This document shows, one piece after another, positions 37,666 to 51,011 of a stretch of 64,000 nt of DNA. The DNA is from Saururus chinensis (lineage: Eukaryota > Streptophyta > Magnoliopsida > Piperales > Saururaceae). The notes beneath the pieces are model-generated. The model did no database searches, had not been told where the DNA came from, and worked only from the letters and a program-made list of their open reading frames with translations. Every line of letters begins with the position of its first letter. Positions within the stretch are counted from its first letter, which is position 1. Location: assembly GCA_035235625.1 (NCBI GenBank), contig CP141146.1, forward strand, positions 2,288,501 through 2,352,500, read 5' to 3'. Position numbers and translations under genes: made by a program.

Positions 37666-39887
37666 ATGAACATGGATAATGTGAAGTACAAGTCTCCTCC
37701 CAAGGGAAAAACCTTATATGTCCCACCAGTTGACGATGAACTAAAACCTGTCATTGGAATGTCATTTAAATCATTAGATGATGTACATATGTTTTATAAT
37801 AGGTATGCCAAGAATGTTGGGTTTAGCATCCGTAAGAACAGTTCACATTTAGACAAGGTAACCCGGGAAGTAATTGGCAAATCATGGTGTTGTTTCAAAG
37901 AAGGAGAGACTATTTTGAAGCAATATACCAAACAAGACGGAGAAGATACATGTTTGAAGGAAAAAGGGAAGATGAAAGTTCATCAAATTGTGAGGGAGCA
38001 ATGTCCCGCTTGCTTGAGAGTTTCTAAAGGACAAGATGGGAAATATAAAATAACTAGGTTTGTGGAGGAGCATAGTCATTTATGTACATCACCTAAGAAA
38101 ATACATCATTTGAGATCACATAGAGAAGTATCGGGAGCACAAAAGGCTTTATTCAATACTTGTAGTGATGCCAATATAAAAACTTCACAATTCATGAGTA
38201 TGCTTGAAAATAAAACTGGTGGTCCTTCTAATGTTGGGTTTATTGAGAGAGATATTAAAAATTATGTGTCCCTAACAAGAAAAGAAAAGAAAGATTTTGA
38301 TGCACATGATCTTCTATGTCATTTTGAGGAGTTAAAGGAAATGAACAAATCATTTTATTATACATATAAAGTTGATGAAAATGATAAATTGGTTTGTTGT
38401 TTTTATGCAGATGGCCTTTGTAGGCATGTGACTATCACTTATTTGGGGATGTTGTTGTTTTTTACACCACCTATGACACAAATCAATATTGCTTAATTTT
38501 TGCCCCATTTACGGGTGTCAATCACCATAAGCAATCAATTAGCTTTGGGTGTGGATTTATGAAAGATGAAAAAAGTGAATCTTTTGTGTGGTTATTTGAG
38601 AAGTTCTTAAAATGCATGTGTAATAAACACCCAAGATCAATTGTTACAGATCAAGATGCAGCCATGGGAAATGCAATTAGAAAAGTCTTCCCCCAAGCCT
38701 ATCATAGATTTTGTATGTGGCATATATTAAAAAAAGAAACAGAAAAATTAGGTGTCACTGCCCATAGGGATTCATTTAGAAAGTCATTTCATTCATGTAT
38801 ATGGGATTTAGAGACACCAGAAAATTTTGAGGAAAAATGGAAGGAGATTATGGTGGAACATAACTTAGAAGGCAATGAATGGCTTTGTTTGTTGTATGAA
38901 ATCAGACAAAAATGGATTATTGCTTTCTCTAGACATGTTTTTTTGGCCAGCATTAGGACCACTCAACATAGTGAAAGTGTTAATTCTTTCTTAGATAAAT
39001 ATGTGAATAAGAAAAATACATTGATGGAATTCATTCAGCAGTATGAGAGGGGTGTTAAAAGACTCAGGCACAATGAATTGACTGCTGATTTTAAATCTCA
39101 AACAACTAAGCCAACTCTTATTACTCCCTTCAATATTGAGAGACAAATGGGTGAATGCTATAGTCAACATATTTTTACCAACAAGTTTCAGCCCGAATTG
39201 AAGGAAAGTACATATTGTCTTTCAAGTTTTAAAAGAAGTAATGGACCTTCAATTTTTTATGAAGTCACAAGGCCTGGAGATGTTAGGGCCACAAGGGAGG
39301 TTGAGTTTTTTGTGTCTCATGGATATGCACTATGTTCTTGTAAGATGTTTGAGTCACAAGGGATTCCATGTAGGCACATTTTGCTTGTCCTAAGGAACAA
39401 TGTCATTGATAATTTACCTAGTGAATTGATTTTAAATAGATGGACCATGGCCATAACAAAAGAACTTGTGTGTGATGAAACTGGAATGCAACTTGGCGGA
39501 GAGTTCGAGAACGTGCCAGAAATTTTGGGCACAAAAAGAAGGCTTCAATCTATTATAAATGAGTGGTGGGAAATAGCATGTGGCTTAAGTGGTGAGAGGC
39601 TTAAAAGTGTGGAAGATAAGCTCATCGACATTGGAAAATATTTAATAGAGAGTGGCACAGAACAAAATACACAAGAATCTCAACCAAACACTCAGACAAT
39701 CCCCACAGTGATTAATGCTCACCCTCCAAACATTTCAAAAACTAAGGGTTCTGGGAAGCGGCTCAAAAGTAGAAAAGAGGTGGCCATGGAAAATATAGCT
39801 AAGGGTGGAAGACTATGTAAAGGATGTAATCTACGTGGACAAGGGCATGACATACGTAATTGTCCAGTGTTAATGGCAATGAGGTAA
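37666..39887 (+). pseudogene. FAR1-related MULE transposase, frameshifted
   Basis: Two overlapping-frame pieces (37666-38496 and 38559-39887, with in-frame coding extending back to ~38430) make one ~740-residue protein. The N-terminus has a FAR1 DNA-binding domain (MSFKSLDDVHMFYNRYAK through CPACLRV, HSHLC). The middle has the MULE transposase domain (LFGDVVVF, SIVTDQDAAMGNAI, HRFCMWHI). A SWIM zinc finger (ALCSCKMFESQGIPCRHILL) follows, and the C-terminus has a Cys-rich GCNLRGQGHDIRNCP motif. A one-base loss near 38429-38431 shifts the frame (CRHV then YHLFGD). The first catalytic aspartate appears replaced by tyrosine (VVFYTTYDTN versus family VFDTTY). A possible small last exon follows a GTAACA donor (39886) and an AG acceptor near 39962. 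The protein is inactive unless the sequence has errors. Confidence 0.88.
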
Positions 39888-39889
39888 CA

Positions 39890-42439
39890 AATTTTTAAGC
39901 TTTGTTTCATATGTATTTTTGCATATCTATTATTTAATATTAACAACATGTATTTCTATGCAGGAAAGAAGAAGTCGTTAGTTTATCCTGATCATCCACT
40001 CTTAAGATATTATATGGAACTCTCTTCATAATAGGTATTATATGGAACTCTCTTTAATATATATATGGTTTTATCCAAGGTGTAGTACTTATGCAGGTTG
40101 GATTATCTCCTCTTATGGTGCCTCTATATTTCCTATGAACAGCAGGTTAACCTTCCCATTCAATCAAAATGAAAAGAGAAATCAAATTTCAGTTACATTC
40201 TTGAAAGCTAGTGTAACCTTATTCTTTTAACATGGTTTCTACGAGTTCTACAATTGTCTTATTCTTTTTTGGATTTGTAGAGACTTTTTGAGATCTTTGC
40301 ACAGGTCAACATTTTATTCATGCTATATCAGAATTTTTGAATGCCTAGGCATCAGGAAAGGCTGCTGGGCTGGTCTATTTTTCATTCACGCTGCTTCTAG
40401 ATTTGGGTATTTTTTGCTCAGACGGACAGATTTCAATTATAGTCATATTTAAATCTTTTAGTCTTATATATTCCTTGGATGTTCTCATTGTGATATAAAA
40501 AAATTGATTTCTTACAGGTGGATTCTTATTCTACAAAGCATGTTCATCACTGGAATTCAATTGATCAATATCTTGTAAAATGGCCCTTGTTTGTTACTGC
40601 TAGATGCCAAGTGGTGCTGGATGCCAAGTGGTTCAGACAAGATTGATTTATTTTTTCCTTTTGTGTGATTCGCAATCCCATATTGAATTTATGGGTGAAT
40701 GATTTTTGGAACCACATGTTGAAGAAGGGAAATATTAAACAGTTGTTTAATCTGTTTAGTTGGTACAAGTTTTTGGTTCATCATACTTGTGTTTTCAGTG
40801 ATTGTAATAGCCAGAATTTAAATTTTTTTGCTGCTGGGGCAGATCAATTTTAATAGATCAATATTTCTTATGCATTATATCAAATTGGCAGATGAGAGTT
40901 GTATCTAAGTAATTGACTACAGAAAAAAAGTGGTGGTGCATTCTGGTTTATCATACCTTGGTTTTTAGTGACTATTGGTTGTTCCAGGCTAAGCGGTCTA
41001 TGGCCTTTTGTGTTGTAAATTTGGAACCAATCAGCACCATTTCTTATTGCAGTTTACCCAATTTAGCGAAAGCCATAGCATTACTGCTTTCCTCAGTTTT
41101 TAGTTTCAATTGATTGATTACGTATAAACCTGTAAAATTCCCATGTGGAGTGGATGCAAGGGTCTTTAGCTGCTCAAAAATAGCATTCATTGATGTTGCA
41201 TAAGGTAAATAAACTAGCTATAACCAGTACTAAAGTCTAGCATTAGTTTTTGTTCTCATGGTCATAAAAATTGTAGGCTTATTTTGATACCCCTGAGGGT
41301 GATGGTCACCGTTGGCTTTAGGCATAGGGAGCATGGGCAAGGGTCACATATGGGTGAATAGGCAAAAGCATCTGATAGTTATTGGATGCATGAGCCAATG
41401 CAATAGTAATGACTGTAGCTATGCTGGCACCGAGCTCCAAAATGTTAGTTCGGGTGCAGCCAACCTACTCAGTGATTATGCATATTACTAGCTCTTGCAT
41501 CATTTGACAGAATAAAAGTCTAAGTTTGTATATAGTATTATAGAATCATGAATAGATAGACTCATTTAACTTTCATTGTCTAAAATTAAATTATCAAAAT
41601 TGACAAATTTGATGAGGCACATAATGTAACAGATATTTAAGCATCAAAGAGTAGCTTGCCAAAAAATTACACTATTTTCATTATTTAAATAGTTACACCA
41701 ATCAAGCTATTTCTTAGTTCATCGGATGACTGAGATTCATGTTTTGAAGCTGCTTGCAACACTTGACTTTGAACTGCAGTTGAAGGTGGCATCAGCAGTC
41801 CAATATTGTTGGAATGATAATAGGTGGTCCTTCCTCCAACCAATCTACAAGCCAGGAACCAACACTTTTGCATAGATCTGAAATTCTTTAGAAACAACAA
41901 AACACATCCGTAAGAACATGCAATAGATCAATACAATGTGTAACCTAGGGAGAGACTTAAGAGTATTCTGAGAAGAGGCTCTGGAATGTAGGTCCCCCAA
42001 GGGTTGCCTGGATTAACTATGCTAACAAGCTTTGGGACCAGTTTATTTCTACTGTTAAAGTCCTCTCCAACCAATCTACAAGCCACTAAATAAAACTCAA
42101 ATGAATATGCTGAGGACTGGACAATGCCTTTTATTCAAAAGGTTAACAACACTAACATGAATGAACACATTTGCGAAAGATTAAATATCCAAGCCAATTA
42201 TGATGATAAACTTGCTTAACTTGCCACATACAAATTACCAAGTGACTCTTCTCACACAACATTGTTGATTGAACATACATCCAAAATCAGTAGGGAGGAA
42301 AACTCACAAATGAAAAGCCCAATAAAACTTAAGGCGTAGGAAAGAAGCATATTTATGTCAGAAACTTACATGAAGCATTATGTCAGAAGAAAAAATCATC
42401 TTACATAAAATGAACCAGAGTGCCCCTGGAAAACATACT
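39890..42439. other. Interior of Mutator-like element after transposase
   Basis: AT-rich sequence with no recognised coding. It probably holds the transposase 3' untranslated part and filler. The exact repeats GATGCCAAGTGGT at 40603 and 40621 are minor. Confidence 0.4.
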
Positions 42440-43348
42440 TTTAGTTACCTCCAAAAATTCCAGCACTAGGTTGCATCGCATCTAAAATTGTTTCTACATC
42501 AACAACACGACCACTCTCGTTATAAAGTAGGTGCTTGAAAAATGATGAAATACTTGTGTTCATCCTCTGTCCAAGTTATTCCTTTACGTGGTTCTTGCTA
42601 TGTTCTTGTAGCTTTTCCACCCCAGATTAGCGGTTTTCTTCCTCCGGTTGTGCTGTCTCTAGTGGTCAGAGCACAACTGGGAGGATTGATTTGTTTTTTC
42701 TTTTAGATTAAACAGATTCCAAAAAAAGCTACCAATATCTAAATCCCAAATCTATAAGAAAAATCTCTTCTTTATAAGGAGATCGAAAAAAACACACAAA
42801 GAAACTGGGTGACCCCAAGCGCTCGGGGTGGTGGACCGGTGATGAGCTGGGAGGACCTTTGACCGTCTGGAATTGGATGGGGGGAGGTTGAGGGAAGGGG
42901 GTACGGTTGGGGCGGAGCTTCGTATCGAGGAGATCGGGAGGTTGGGGGTTCTGTGAGTCGGGGTAGAGCTTTGTAGCGAGGAGATCAGGAGGAGAGGGAT
43001 AAGGGAGAGGCAGTCAAGACGGAGCTTTGTGTGAAGTAGGTGACGGCTCCCGATGGCTGGACTCCGGTGGTTAGGGAGGCGCTCGGCTGCTTTTGGTGCT
43101 GGATCGGATTTGAGAGGAGCGGAGGAGGGAAGGGGTAAGGTCGGGGCAGAGCGGAGCGGAGCTCGGTCGGGCGATGGAGCGGCAAGGAGCTGGGTCGCTT
43201 CTGGCATCGGGGGGAGTTGAGGGAGCAGATTGTGTGAGGGGTAAACTGGAGATAACAAATGAAATATGTTTCATTGGCTCTTCACTTATGTCCGTGTGAT
43301 GATTGATGAAAGGCTAAGAATTGGCTGGCGGAAACGGCTGATCAAATG
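42440..43348. repeat. Right inverted arm of the Mutator-like element
   Basis: Reverse complement of the left arm (36097-36950 plus 37590-37655). It lacks the ~640 bp present at 36950-37590 and carries the same MYB-like fragment with a nearby frameshift. Confidence 0.8.
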
Positions 43349-44151
43349 GGTAATTATCGGCCGTATCGTATCGATATAATTGATATTAACCTAATTTTTT
43401 AATTCTTAATTTTAAAAAATATTCTCTTCATCCTAAATCAATAGCTCTATTTGATGAAAAAATTGTTCTATATTAGTGACTTTATTTTATTAAATTTAAC
43501 TAGTTGGGTACTTAAAAGATAGAGTGAGTAAAATAGGATTCAAACCTAAACTTATCAAAGGTTTAAAATTAACAATATTTTTGTTATATTAAAAAAAATA
43601 TTTTTAGAAATTGCATGTGATCAATATAGGTGAGTCCATATCGGTAAGGAGCTGAATTGGTTGGCGGATACTTATGTGTGGGAGATGCACCACCCCCTAC
43701 CATATCGGTTATCACCATTATGGTACATATTAATTGGTTGATACGTACATGTATCAACCTATATAGCCTTCTAAAATCACAGGTGAAGAGCACTATTTTT
43801 TCTGTATAACAAATGTACCTAATAGTGGTTAAATGGTGGAGAAGGCCTACATGCATTTGGACAATCAGTGAGACCAATACCTAAGAGGCGTTACCCCACA
43901 TTCACTGCCTCTATATTGAGTGTATTAAGATTCTTCTTCTCAAACACAGACAGTAATAATCTTTTTTTCTAACGCCGCAAATTCCTCTAAGCACTATTTT
44001 TTTGTACACACAAGCGTAGAAAAAACCTAATAATTGTTAAACAAAGGAGGGAGGCCCATGTGCTTTTACATCATCAGCGATCCCCGTTTGTAAGGGGCAT
44101 TACCCCATATTTATTATCTTTATATAGGAGTATTATATATAGTCGTTTAAG
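43349..44151. other. Remnant of TATCGG-type element and intergenic DNA
   Basis: ATCGGCCGTATCGTATCGAT at 43356 and CATATCGGTTATCACC, GATACGTACATGTATCAACC near 43702-43760 show relationship to the elements at 17782 and 18718. No gene is seen. Confidence 0.45.
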
Positions 44152-44159
44152 TATGTGGT

Positions 44160-45727
44160 TAGGGTTATAAATGAGCCGAGCTAGCTCGTGAGCAAACTCG
44201 GCTCGGTTAGGCTCGGCTTGAGTTAAACTCGACTTGAATCAGGCTCGACTCGAACTCGATTCAAGCTCGAATAAGTTCGAGCCAAGTTTGAGCAGACCCC
44301 TGCTCGACTCGAATAAAACTTGAACTCGATACTACTCGGCTTGACCTCGAGCTCGAATTCGAATATAATTTTAAAATTATATATAAATAATATATATATA
44401 TATATATTTTTATATAAATATAATTGTTAATTTAAATATATATTTATAACATACTCCCTCCGTTCTTAGATTAATAGCTTTATTTGATTAGTTCATTTTG
44501 AAAAATCTAATTGAGTTATTAATTTAAAACAAATAGAATATATAAAACAACATATAATCACATATTTATATACTAATACTATGTATCGTATTGATATATG
44601 AGACCCGTTTATATGAGTCAAGGATCACTCACGACTATGTGAGTATAGATATCATACATCATCATATTACGATATAAGAACACACATAACTTGGGAGGTA
44701 GATTAGTTTATGTCTTCTTGCGCATTTGGATCTCGATCTAATGGCCTATAATGTCTTTGTTCATACTAACGTACGAGAGTCTAAACTCATATAAAAAAAT
44801 TTCATGATATATATCTTTGTTAAATTATAACGAATATATAATTTTTATATATGATATATATTTTATAAAAATAAAAATATTAGATATGCAAACACTAATA
44901 TACTCCTTTTGTCCCAAATTAATAGGGCTATTTGATTCTTGAAGATGAACTAAAATTAATTCAATTGAAAAACCAAATGAAGCTATAAGTATATGACAGA
45001 TGGTCAACATGATATCATATTAATATACTTAAAAATAATTCTAAAAGAAGCATGACATTTGTGGACCAACCTTAGTTTAGAAAAGAATGATTAGATATTC
45101 TTTTAAAAGTTGAAGCATGACATTGGGACCATCCTCATCTTACAAAATGTATATATTTTTATATGTACTTCAGAATTTTTTAGAGGCACACTAAGATTAT
45201 AAAATAACTTTTTCATTAGTGATTTATAAGCATGTAAAGAAAAGAAAACACAAAAAAGTAGATGACAATGTTGCCTAAATAATTTTTTATTTTTTACATC
45301 TTTTTTAGTGATTATATGTATATAAAGAGAGAAAAATAATAATGTTGCATTTTTTTAGCATACGTAACTAAAACTTATTTGTCATAGTTTTCTTCTTTCA
45401 TAGTAACTATAATCAAATGTTCACGGTGTAGTCGTAATACTTATTAAAGTATATTTATTAATATTTAATACTAAAAATATATTAGTATATGTGATACTTC
45501 ATATATTTTATATTTATATATAGATTATTTTTATTTTTTTAGTTCGAGCTCGAGCCAAGCTGTGGATTTCTAATTCGAGCTGAAAGGTTCGAGTGTATTC
45601 GAGCTTCGAGCCGAACTCGAATCAAGCTTCGAGCCGAACTCGAATCGAGCTTCAACAATTCGAGTTCGAACCGAGCTTCAACAATTCGAGCTCGAGCCAA
45701 ACTCAGCTCGGCTCGTTAACACCCCTA
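44160..45727. mobile_element. hAT non-autonomous element, TSD TATGTGGT
   Basis: Perfect 8-bp duplications TATGTGGT at 44152-44159 and 45728-45735. The inverted ends are TAGGGTTATAAATGAGCCG and, reverse-complemented, TAGGGGTGTTAACGAGCCG. The subterminal regions are full of CTCGAGC/GAGCTCG words, candidate transposase-binding repeats. 1568 bp, no transposase. A segment (44908-45261) is shared with 16383-16735, and a Stowaway-like piece (TCCCTCCGTTCTTAGATTAA) lies near 44455. Confidence 0.88.
44908..45261 (+). repeat. Segment shared with 16383-16735
   Basis: Second copy of the ~353 bp segment, here in the hAT element. Few differences are visible, such as GGGCTATTT versus GGGTTATTT. Confidence 0.88.
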
Positions 45728-45735
45728 TATGTGGT

Positions 45736-46352
45736 CCACGCATCTGGTAGGTACATGTCAATTGTCATATCTCCTCTCCGTTACTGTTATTTAAAAGGTA
45801 ATCTATTTTGAATAAAAAAATATTTTGACAACGTGAAGATTCTCAAGTCAAAACACTACCTTATCACTTTTACACCATTGATGTGTGACCCGTAATTGAA
45901 CATTTAAATATTGCCATAAAATAGCTAAAGAGAACAATGTACAAATGTTAATATGCATTAATATATGTGTTATTGATCTTAATAATCAAATGTTCTCTTA
46001 AGGAAAATACATTCATTATGCTAACTCTGCTTAGAAATTGGCAAGGCAGAGGCCTTAGGTAACACTTACCAGTATGTTAGCTCTTTGGTTGCAAGAAGGT
46101 TGGTCAGTGGAAAATAATACCTCATTCCCATTATACTCGAGTAGATGGAAAGCAAAGGTGAAGACCCTTCGCCTTCATTTACATGTAAAAAGTGGTTGGA
46201 TAAAAACAAATATAAATAATCAAGAATGGAATCGTTCACAATTGTTCCTCTCTTTTAGAATCCAATATACAACAATAATGGCATAGAACAAATGTTGTCC
46301 CGTGCCAATAATTTAGAATGAAATTTATTGCTTGGTTAAACGTCCAATGGGA
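45736..46352. other. Intergenic, probably 3' region of UVH1
   Basis: No gene was recognised. The last ~100 bases before 46353 are likely the UVH1 3' untranslated region. Confidence 0.4.
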
Positions 46353-49300
46353 CTAAAGCAAACCCGGGCACTTCGCATCAAGAAAGTCTCTCAGGGTCTG
46401 AGCCGCTTTCTGCCCACCCATGAGTTCGGCCAGCTTTTCAACAGGAAGAAGGGCAACTTCTGCTAAGCTCTTGCACCAATCCATGATATTCCTGTAGTTT
46501 GAATCTGTCACACCTGGAAGCCGTCTCAGGAAGTCCACTGCAGAAGTGTTGTAGTTTTCGGCTCTGCCATCAAAGAAAAACAAAAGAGCTAGCAATCATC
46601 GGCATCTATCAACTGATTATTATTCCTGCAGTACCCAGATATTGAAATTTCATGAAGATTTAATATAGAAGCTTGGGGAAGTATAACCAATGCTTTTCAA
46701 ATTCTCATATAACAGGAAGATGCATAGCGAAGGTATGCAAAAGGGAGGAGCAGAATGCAAAGCGAGTCCGGTAGACAAATTCCAAATGAAACACTTCTAT
46801 TACCTCACGTCATCTTCTACAATGCCATCCTCTGTGGGAACACCAACTCGCATCGCCTTGCTTTCATCGGGCTCATCTTGGTTAGCCTTCAGCGATGCAA
46901 ATATTTCTGCTGTTGCATGCAAACTGCGAGACCATACAAGCCGCAGGCGAGGAAAATGCATCACCAGTAATGACAGCTTGGATATGATGCTTGTAGGACT
47001 AACATCATCACCAATATCATTTGCAGACTACAAAAAAAGAAGCCGGTTGTCAATGCTACACCTTGACTCCCGAAATGAAGCACAAATATTTTCTTTCAGT
47101 TCCTTTCTATAAAGTTCAAGATACCTGAAAAGAAAAGCTTTTGTCCTGTGAGAACTCAATTAAGAGAACAGGTATTCGGTAGTAGCGTGACATTGTTTCA
47201 ACTTGGTTATAAAGGCGGCCCGAAGCAAAGCTTGAATAGAGATCTGAAATGCTCTTTCTCTCAACACAAATCAATGGTGACAAAATATAGTCCCCTACTT
47301 CAAGTTTGACAGGTATAATCCGGATGCTTTTCTGATGGAGAACGTTTGGCAGACTACTCATGAATTCCCTAATGTCAACAATGATCTGCAAATGTGTTCT
47401 CAAAGTGAGCAATCAGATTGGAATTTTGGGTATTATAGTCACTGGACATATTTTATAAGATTGAATTACTTAATAAGAAGAAAACTGCAAGAAAAACCCA
47501 CCAGCGATTCTGTTTGATCAGTCTTTCTACCACCTGCTTTCCGAGTTATGGAATTCTGTGATGTCAGGGATTGTAGGTCGTTGGAGGCAGTTGACCCAAT
47601 GCAGCGACCATCCTGGTTACGTAATGAGCATATTAGCCATCATCATCACCTTATGCTAATTATCTGGGGAAAACAATATGGACCTAGTTACATAAATAAA
47701 TATTGAAAAGACATGTAACAACGCAAATATACAGTAAGGGAAAACAATATCAGATTCGAAAATAGCCATCTAAATATCTAAATTCATTTGGATCTTATGT
47801 TAAGAAGACCTATACTTACAACAATTTATAAGGCCAATACACAAGTTTAATCAACTATTTTAGTTCAAAAAGAAATAAATGTTGAAATTATTACTAAAGT
47901 CTCCCTCGCAATAAAAAAGGACAGACAGAAGCCGGAAGAAAAACACACCTGATCCACAGGGATCATCATCAATGACTTTTGCCTGATTAAGGTTTCAAAT
48001 GCTCCATTTTCCCTACGAATACTTGCCTCAAACTTTTGAACCTCAGTAGATTCTTCATAGAACAAGAAGTAAACTTTCAGTTTCTTCAAAGGATGCTCAG
48101 CTTTGTAAACCTCAATTTCCCTCACAAAAGTCATATCTGGATGGTAAACAACTATTGCCGATGGTTTAATCACATCAAGAACATGCTGATCACTATCCAT
48201 TGCATAAAATTGCACCAGGGGAATTGGCTTAGACTGTAAGCACTCTGCAGTCTGCTCTGTGTCATTGCTTTCCCCTTCATTCTCAATGTTGGCACTTCCA
48301 AATGCGCCTTTTTTGGTGTCTGTTAAATTCTCTTGACTCCTAGAAGTTTTAGACTCCGTTTTTCCTTTCTGGACAGGTTTTTTACCCTTCCTTTTTCCTT
48401 TCCCTCGTCCAACCATTTTGTTATGAGAATGTGATTCATCTCCAACACTAACTTCTTCCACTGGTCTCTGTATTCCCGCTGCAGCTGCCCTTAAAGCATC
48501 ATGTTCCAACTTGGATACAGTTGTAGCTTCTGCGTTCTCTCCTGGTACAGATGGAACCACCCCATTTAGCACGCCAAACCCTCTAGGTTCGCCAGCTTTT
48601 TTTTTGTTGCGTGTCTGTATTACCTGCAACTGAGCCTTTCCCAGTAGGTATCTTTCCCATTCTTCCCGCATGACCTACACGAAACACAGAAGTACATGAA
48701 GATGTTCAAATCAGACAAATAAAAAAGAACAAGTTGTCGTGTTGACCAAAAAAAAAAGAAAGAAAGAAAATGAAAAACAGCAAAATAGGGTGCTGCAATA
48801 TGGATATTGAATCACCTTATGGGAACCCTTTGTAATGCAATCTTGCAGTTGCATGCATGTTCGTTCATCTTTGCATGCCACTAAAACAACAGAATTGTTA
48901 TCCTCATCTTCAGCTATATGTCCCCTCTCATCGGGCGCGACTTGGTTATGTCTTTCCTCCTCTATCTCCTGGAGTACTTCCTAGAAGGAAATAGCAATAT
49001 CATCTCAACAACACATGTACTGCAGCGGCATTCAAAGATACAATAATAGCACAGCGAGTGTACTACAAAAAATGAATTTTTCTGTACCCTACATGATTTC
49101 AAATTTGGAATTAATTTTAACATTGCAACACAAGGACTAGAAAATTGATTCTATTAGGTTTCAACACTTTATCGTGTGCATACATGTGGATATCAAAGAA
49201 ACAACTAGCACTATAAACAAAGTGCATCAGAATTGACTTTAATACGAAATCAACTTTAAAACAAATTAAAGTTTTTTGAAAAATGGAACTTGTCTACAGA

Positions 49301-50954
49301 TCATACCAAAAGAACAAAGACAGATTCAAGGAAGAAGCTAAAACAAACTCACTCACTCACAAGTAACAACTTCCACTTTGGCGCTTCCTCTAGAACTTCT
49401 TCCAAAACCACGCCAGAGCTATCATTTGTGCCCAAATCCTTGTTAGAAGATCCAGAAGCGCCATCTTCTACACAGAGCCCAAAAAAAGTAATACTTCCAA
49501 GTAAGCAGATAACAAAATATGATTACTTATTTGTCTAAAGGATTTTTCCCTAGTGGTAGATAGAGGACGTAATTTTTGGGGAGATTCTGCTCCTCCCACG
49601 TGTTCCCTATGCTTTCCCTCCCTTGCTTACAGTTGACACTCACCATCAAAAGAAAAAGGACCATCCAATTGACACAAGTTCTGTCTAAGATCACTTCCAA
49701 TAAGGCAGTCCAAGATAACTGAATCTTAGATTAAAAAAAGCAAAAGATGAACAGAAATACCAGATGTTCACCTGCGTTCTCATTCTTCTTATCATCCTTT
49801 ACTCTTCTCTTTTTGTTCGCCGGGCTCTTTCTCTCAGAACTCAGCTTCTTCCCATCCGAAGCAACCAAATGATACACCCTCTTCTTTGCATACTCAAATA
49901 TCTTATGACTTGATTCAGCGAAAATCCAAACCGATCGAATCCCTTCTGACACTCTCAACGCATCCAAATATTTCAAATACGTGACTGCATCGTATCTATT
50001 TCAACAAAAAACTTCTTTAACCCTCCCAAAAGCAAGCCTGGCCCAAAAGAAGTTGAAAAAACAAAAAACCTGCAAAACGGAATACCTAACGAGATAGTCC
50101 ACCAATTTTCTCAACGTCCTCAAATCCGCCACAAGCTGTTTCGTCTTCTTCCCGATTGTGTGCCAAATGGGGTCCAGCTGTCGATAGACGATCTCATCGA
50201 ACGACTTAAACAGCCCATTTTCCATAGTGAGATCCTCCACGTCGACCTTGTTCGTCTTTCTCAGCTCCTTCAAGCAGGCATCCATGGCTTCCATCACCGC
50301 CCTTTGGATTCCTTTCATGAGGGGCGAGAGCGGGACCCGAATGTCGACAACCTCGGGAGGGTCCCGCTCGAGGTCCTCCGACACGAAGACCTGGAACCTG
50401 GGCCAAAGGTGCAATTTTTTTATGAACAAGCTCTTCATGATCCGTTCCGCCTTGGCGAACCCCGCGAGCATGGCGTGAGGCCGATCGGTGAAGGCCCGGA
50501 CATAGGGAACTCCAACCCCTGCGCCGGTGGCGCGATGGGAGCGGATGAGGCGAACGATGAAGGCCTCCGTGCAGGTCTCGGAGAGCTTGTGAGCGTTGAG
50601 CACGACGAGGCCGGCAACACGGGAGGCGGGGACCTTGGAGGTGAGGAGGTCGACGACAAGGACGCGGGAGGTGATGAAGAAGGCGGCGCCGCTGTCATAG
50701 AGGGAGACGCGGTGGGCGGAGGGGAGCTCGCCCACGATATCGGAGGGAACGCTGTCAAGAGGCAACAAGCGGGAGATGGCGGATTTCTGGGAGTCGGAAG
50801 CGGAGAGGATGAGGAGGGTGCCCTGGGAGGGGGAGTGGAGGAGGAGGAGGGAGGCGACGAGGCGGTGGAGGGATAGGCCGGAGGAGAGCACGACCAGGCC
50901 GCCGCCGGCGTCTTCCAGGAGCTCGGAGATGATGTGCTGGTGGAAAGGTAGCAT
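46353..50954 (-). CDS. UVH1: DNA repair endonuclease XPF/RAD1 (UVH1)
   Basis: This is the catalytic subunit of the XPF-ERCC1 structure-specific nuclease, which cuts 5' of lesions in nucleotide excision repair and acts in recombination, in the nucleus. Nine exons in transcription order: 50954-50086, 49995-49772, 49467-49361, 48980-48816, 48674-47949, 47612-47502, 47385-47125, 47027-46804, 46563-46353. They join in frame to 965 residues, close to Arabidopsis UVH1 (956). The inactive helicase-like N-terminus ([48 protein letters not shown]) leads to a basic middle part ([11 protein letters not shown]). Then come the ERCC4 nuclease with GDYILS...VERKSISDL and a C-terminal helix-hairpin-helix ([15 protein letters not shown]...[16 protein letters not shown]). 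I chose the ATG at 50954 ([15 protein letters not shown]) because it aligns with the plant start. An in-frame ATG at 51011 would add 19 residues. No lesions seen. Confidence 0.95.
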
Positions 50955-51011
50955 CTTTGTTCCTCTGCTCGAAAATGGCGGGAGGGGAAGTGGCGGGGCC
51001 GTAACAGCCAC

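Larger units (their letters stand above)
36097..43348 (+). mobile_element. Mutator-like element with long inverted arms and FAR1-type transposase
   Basis: The two ends are inverted copies: CATTTGATCAACCGTTTCCG at left and, reverse-complemented, CATTTGATCAGCCGTTTCCG at right. The arms stay alignable for ~850 bp and include a GC-rich part (36230-36620 versus 42800-43215). Between them lies a FAR1-related transposase (37666-39887). Long terminal inverted repeats with a MULE-domain transposase define Mutator-like elements. I could not find matching 9-bp target duplications at 36088-36096 and 43349-43357, so one border may be deleted or misplaced. Confidence 0.8.

Noticed and set aside
50160..50876. 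Plus-strand 238-codon frame, Gly/Glu-rich
   Set aside because: It is antisense to UVH1 exon 1, whose protein is strongly conserved on the minus strand.
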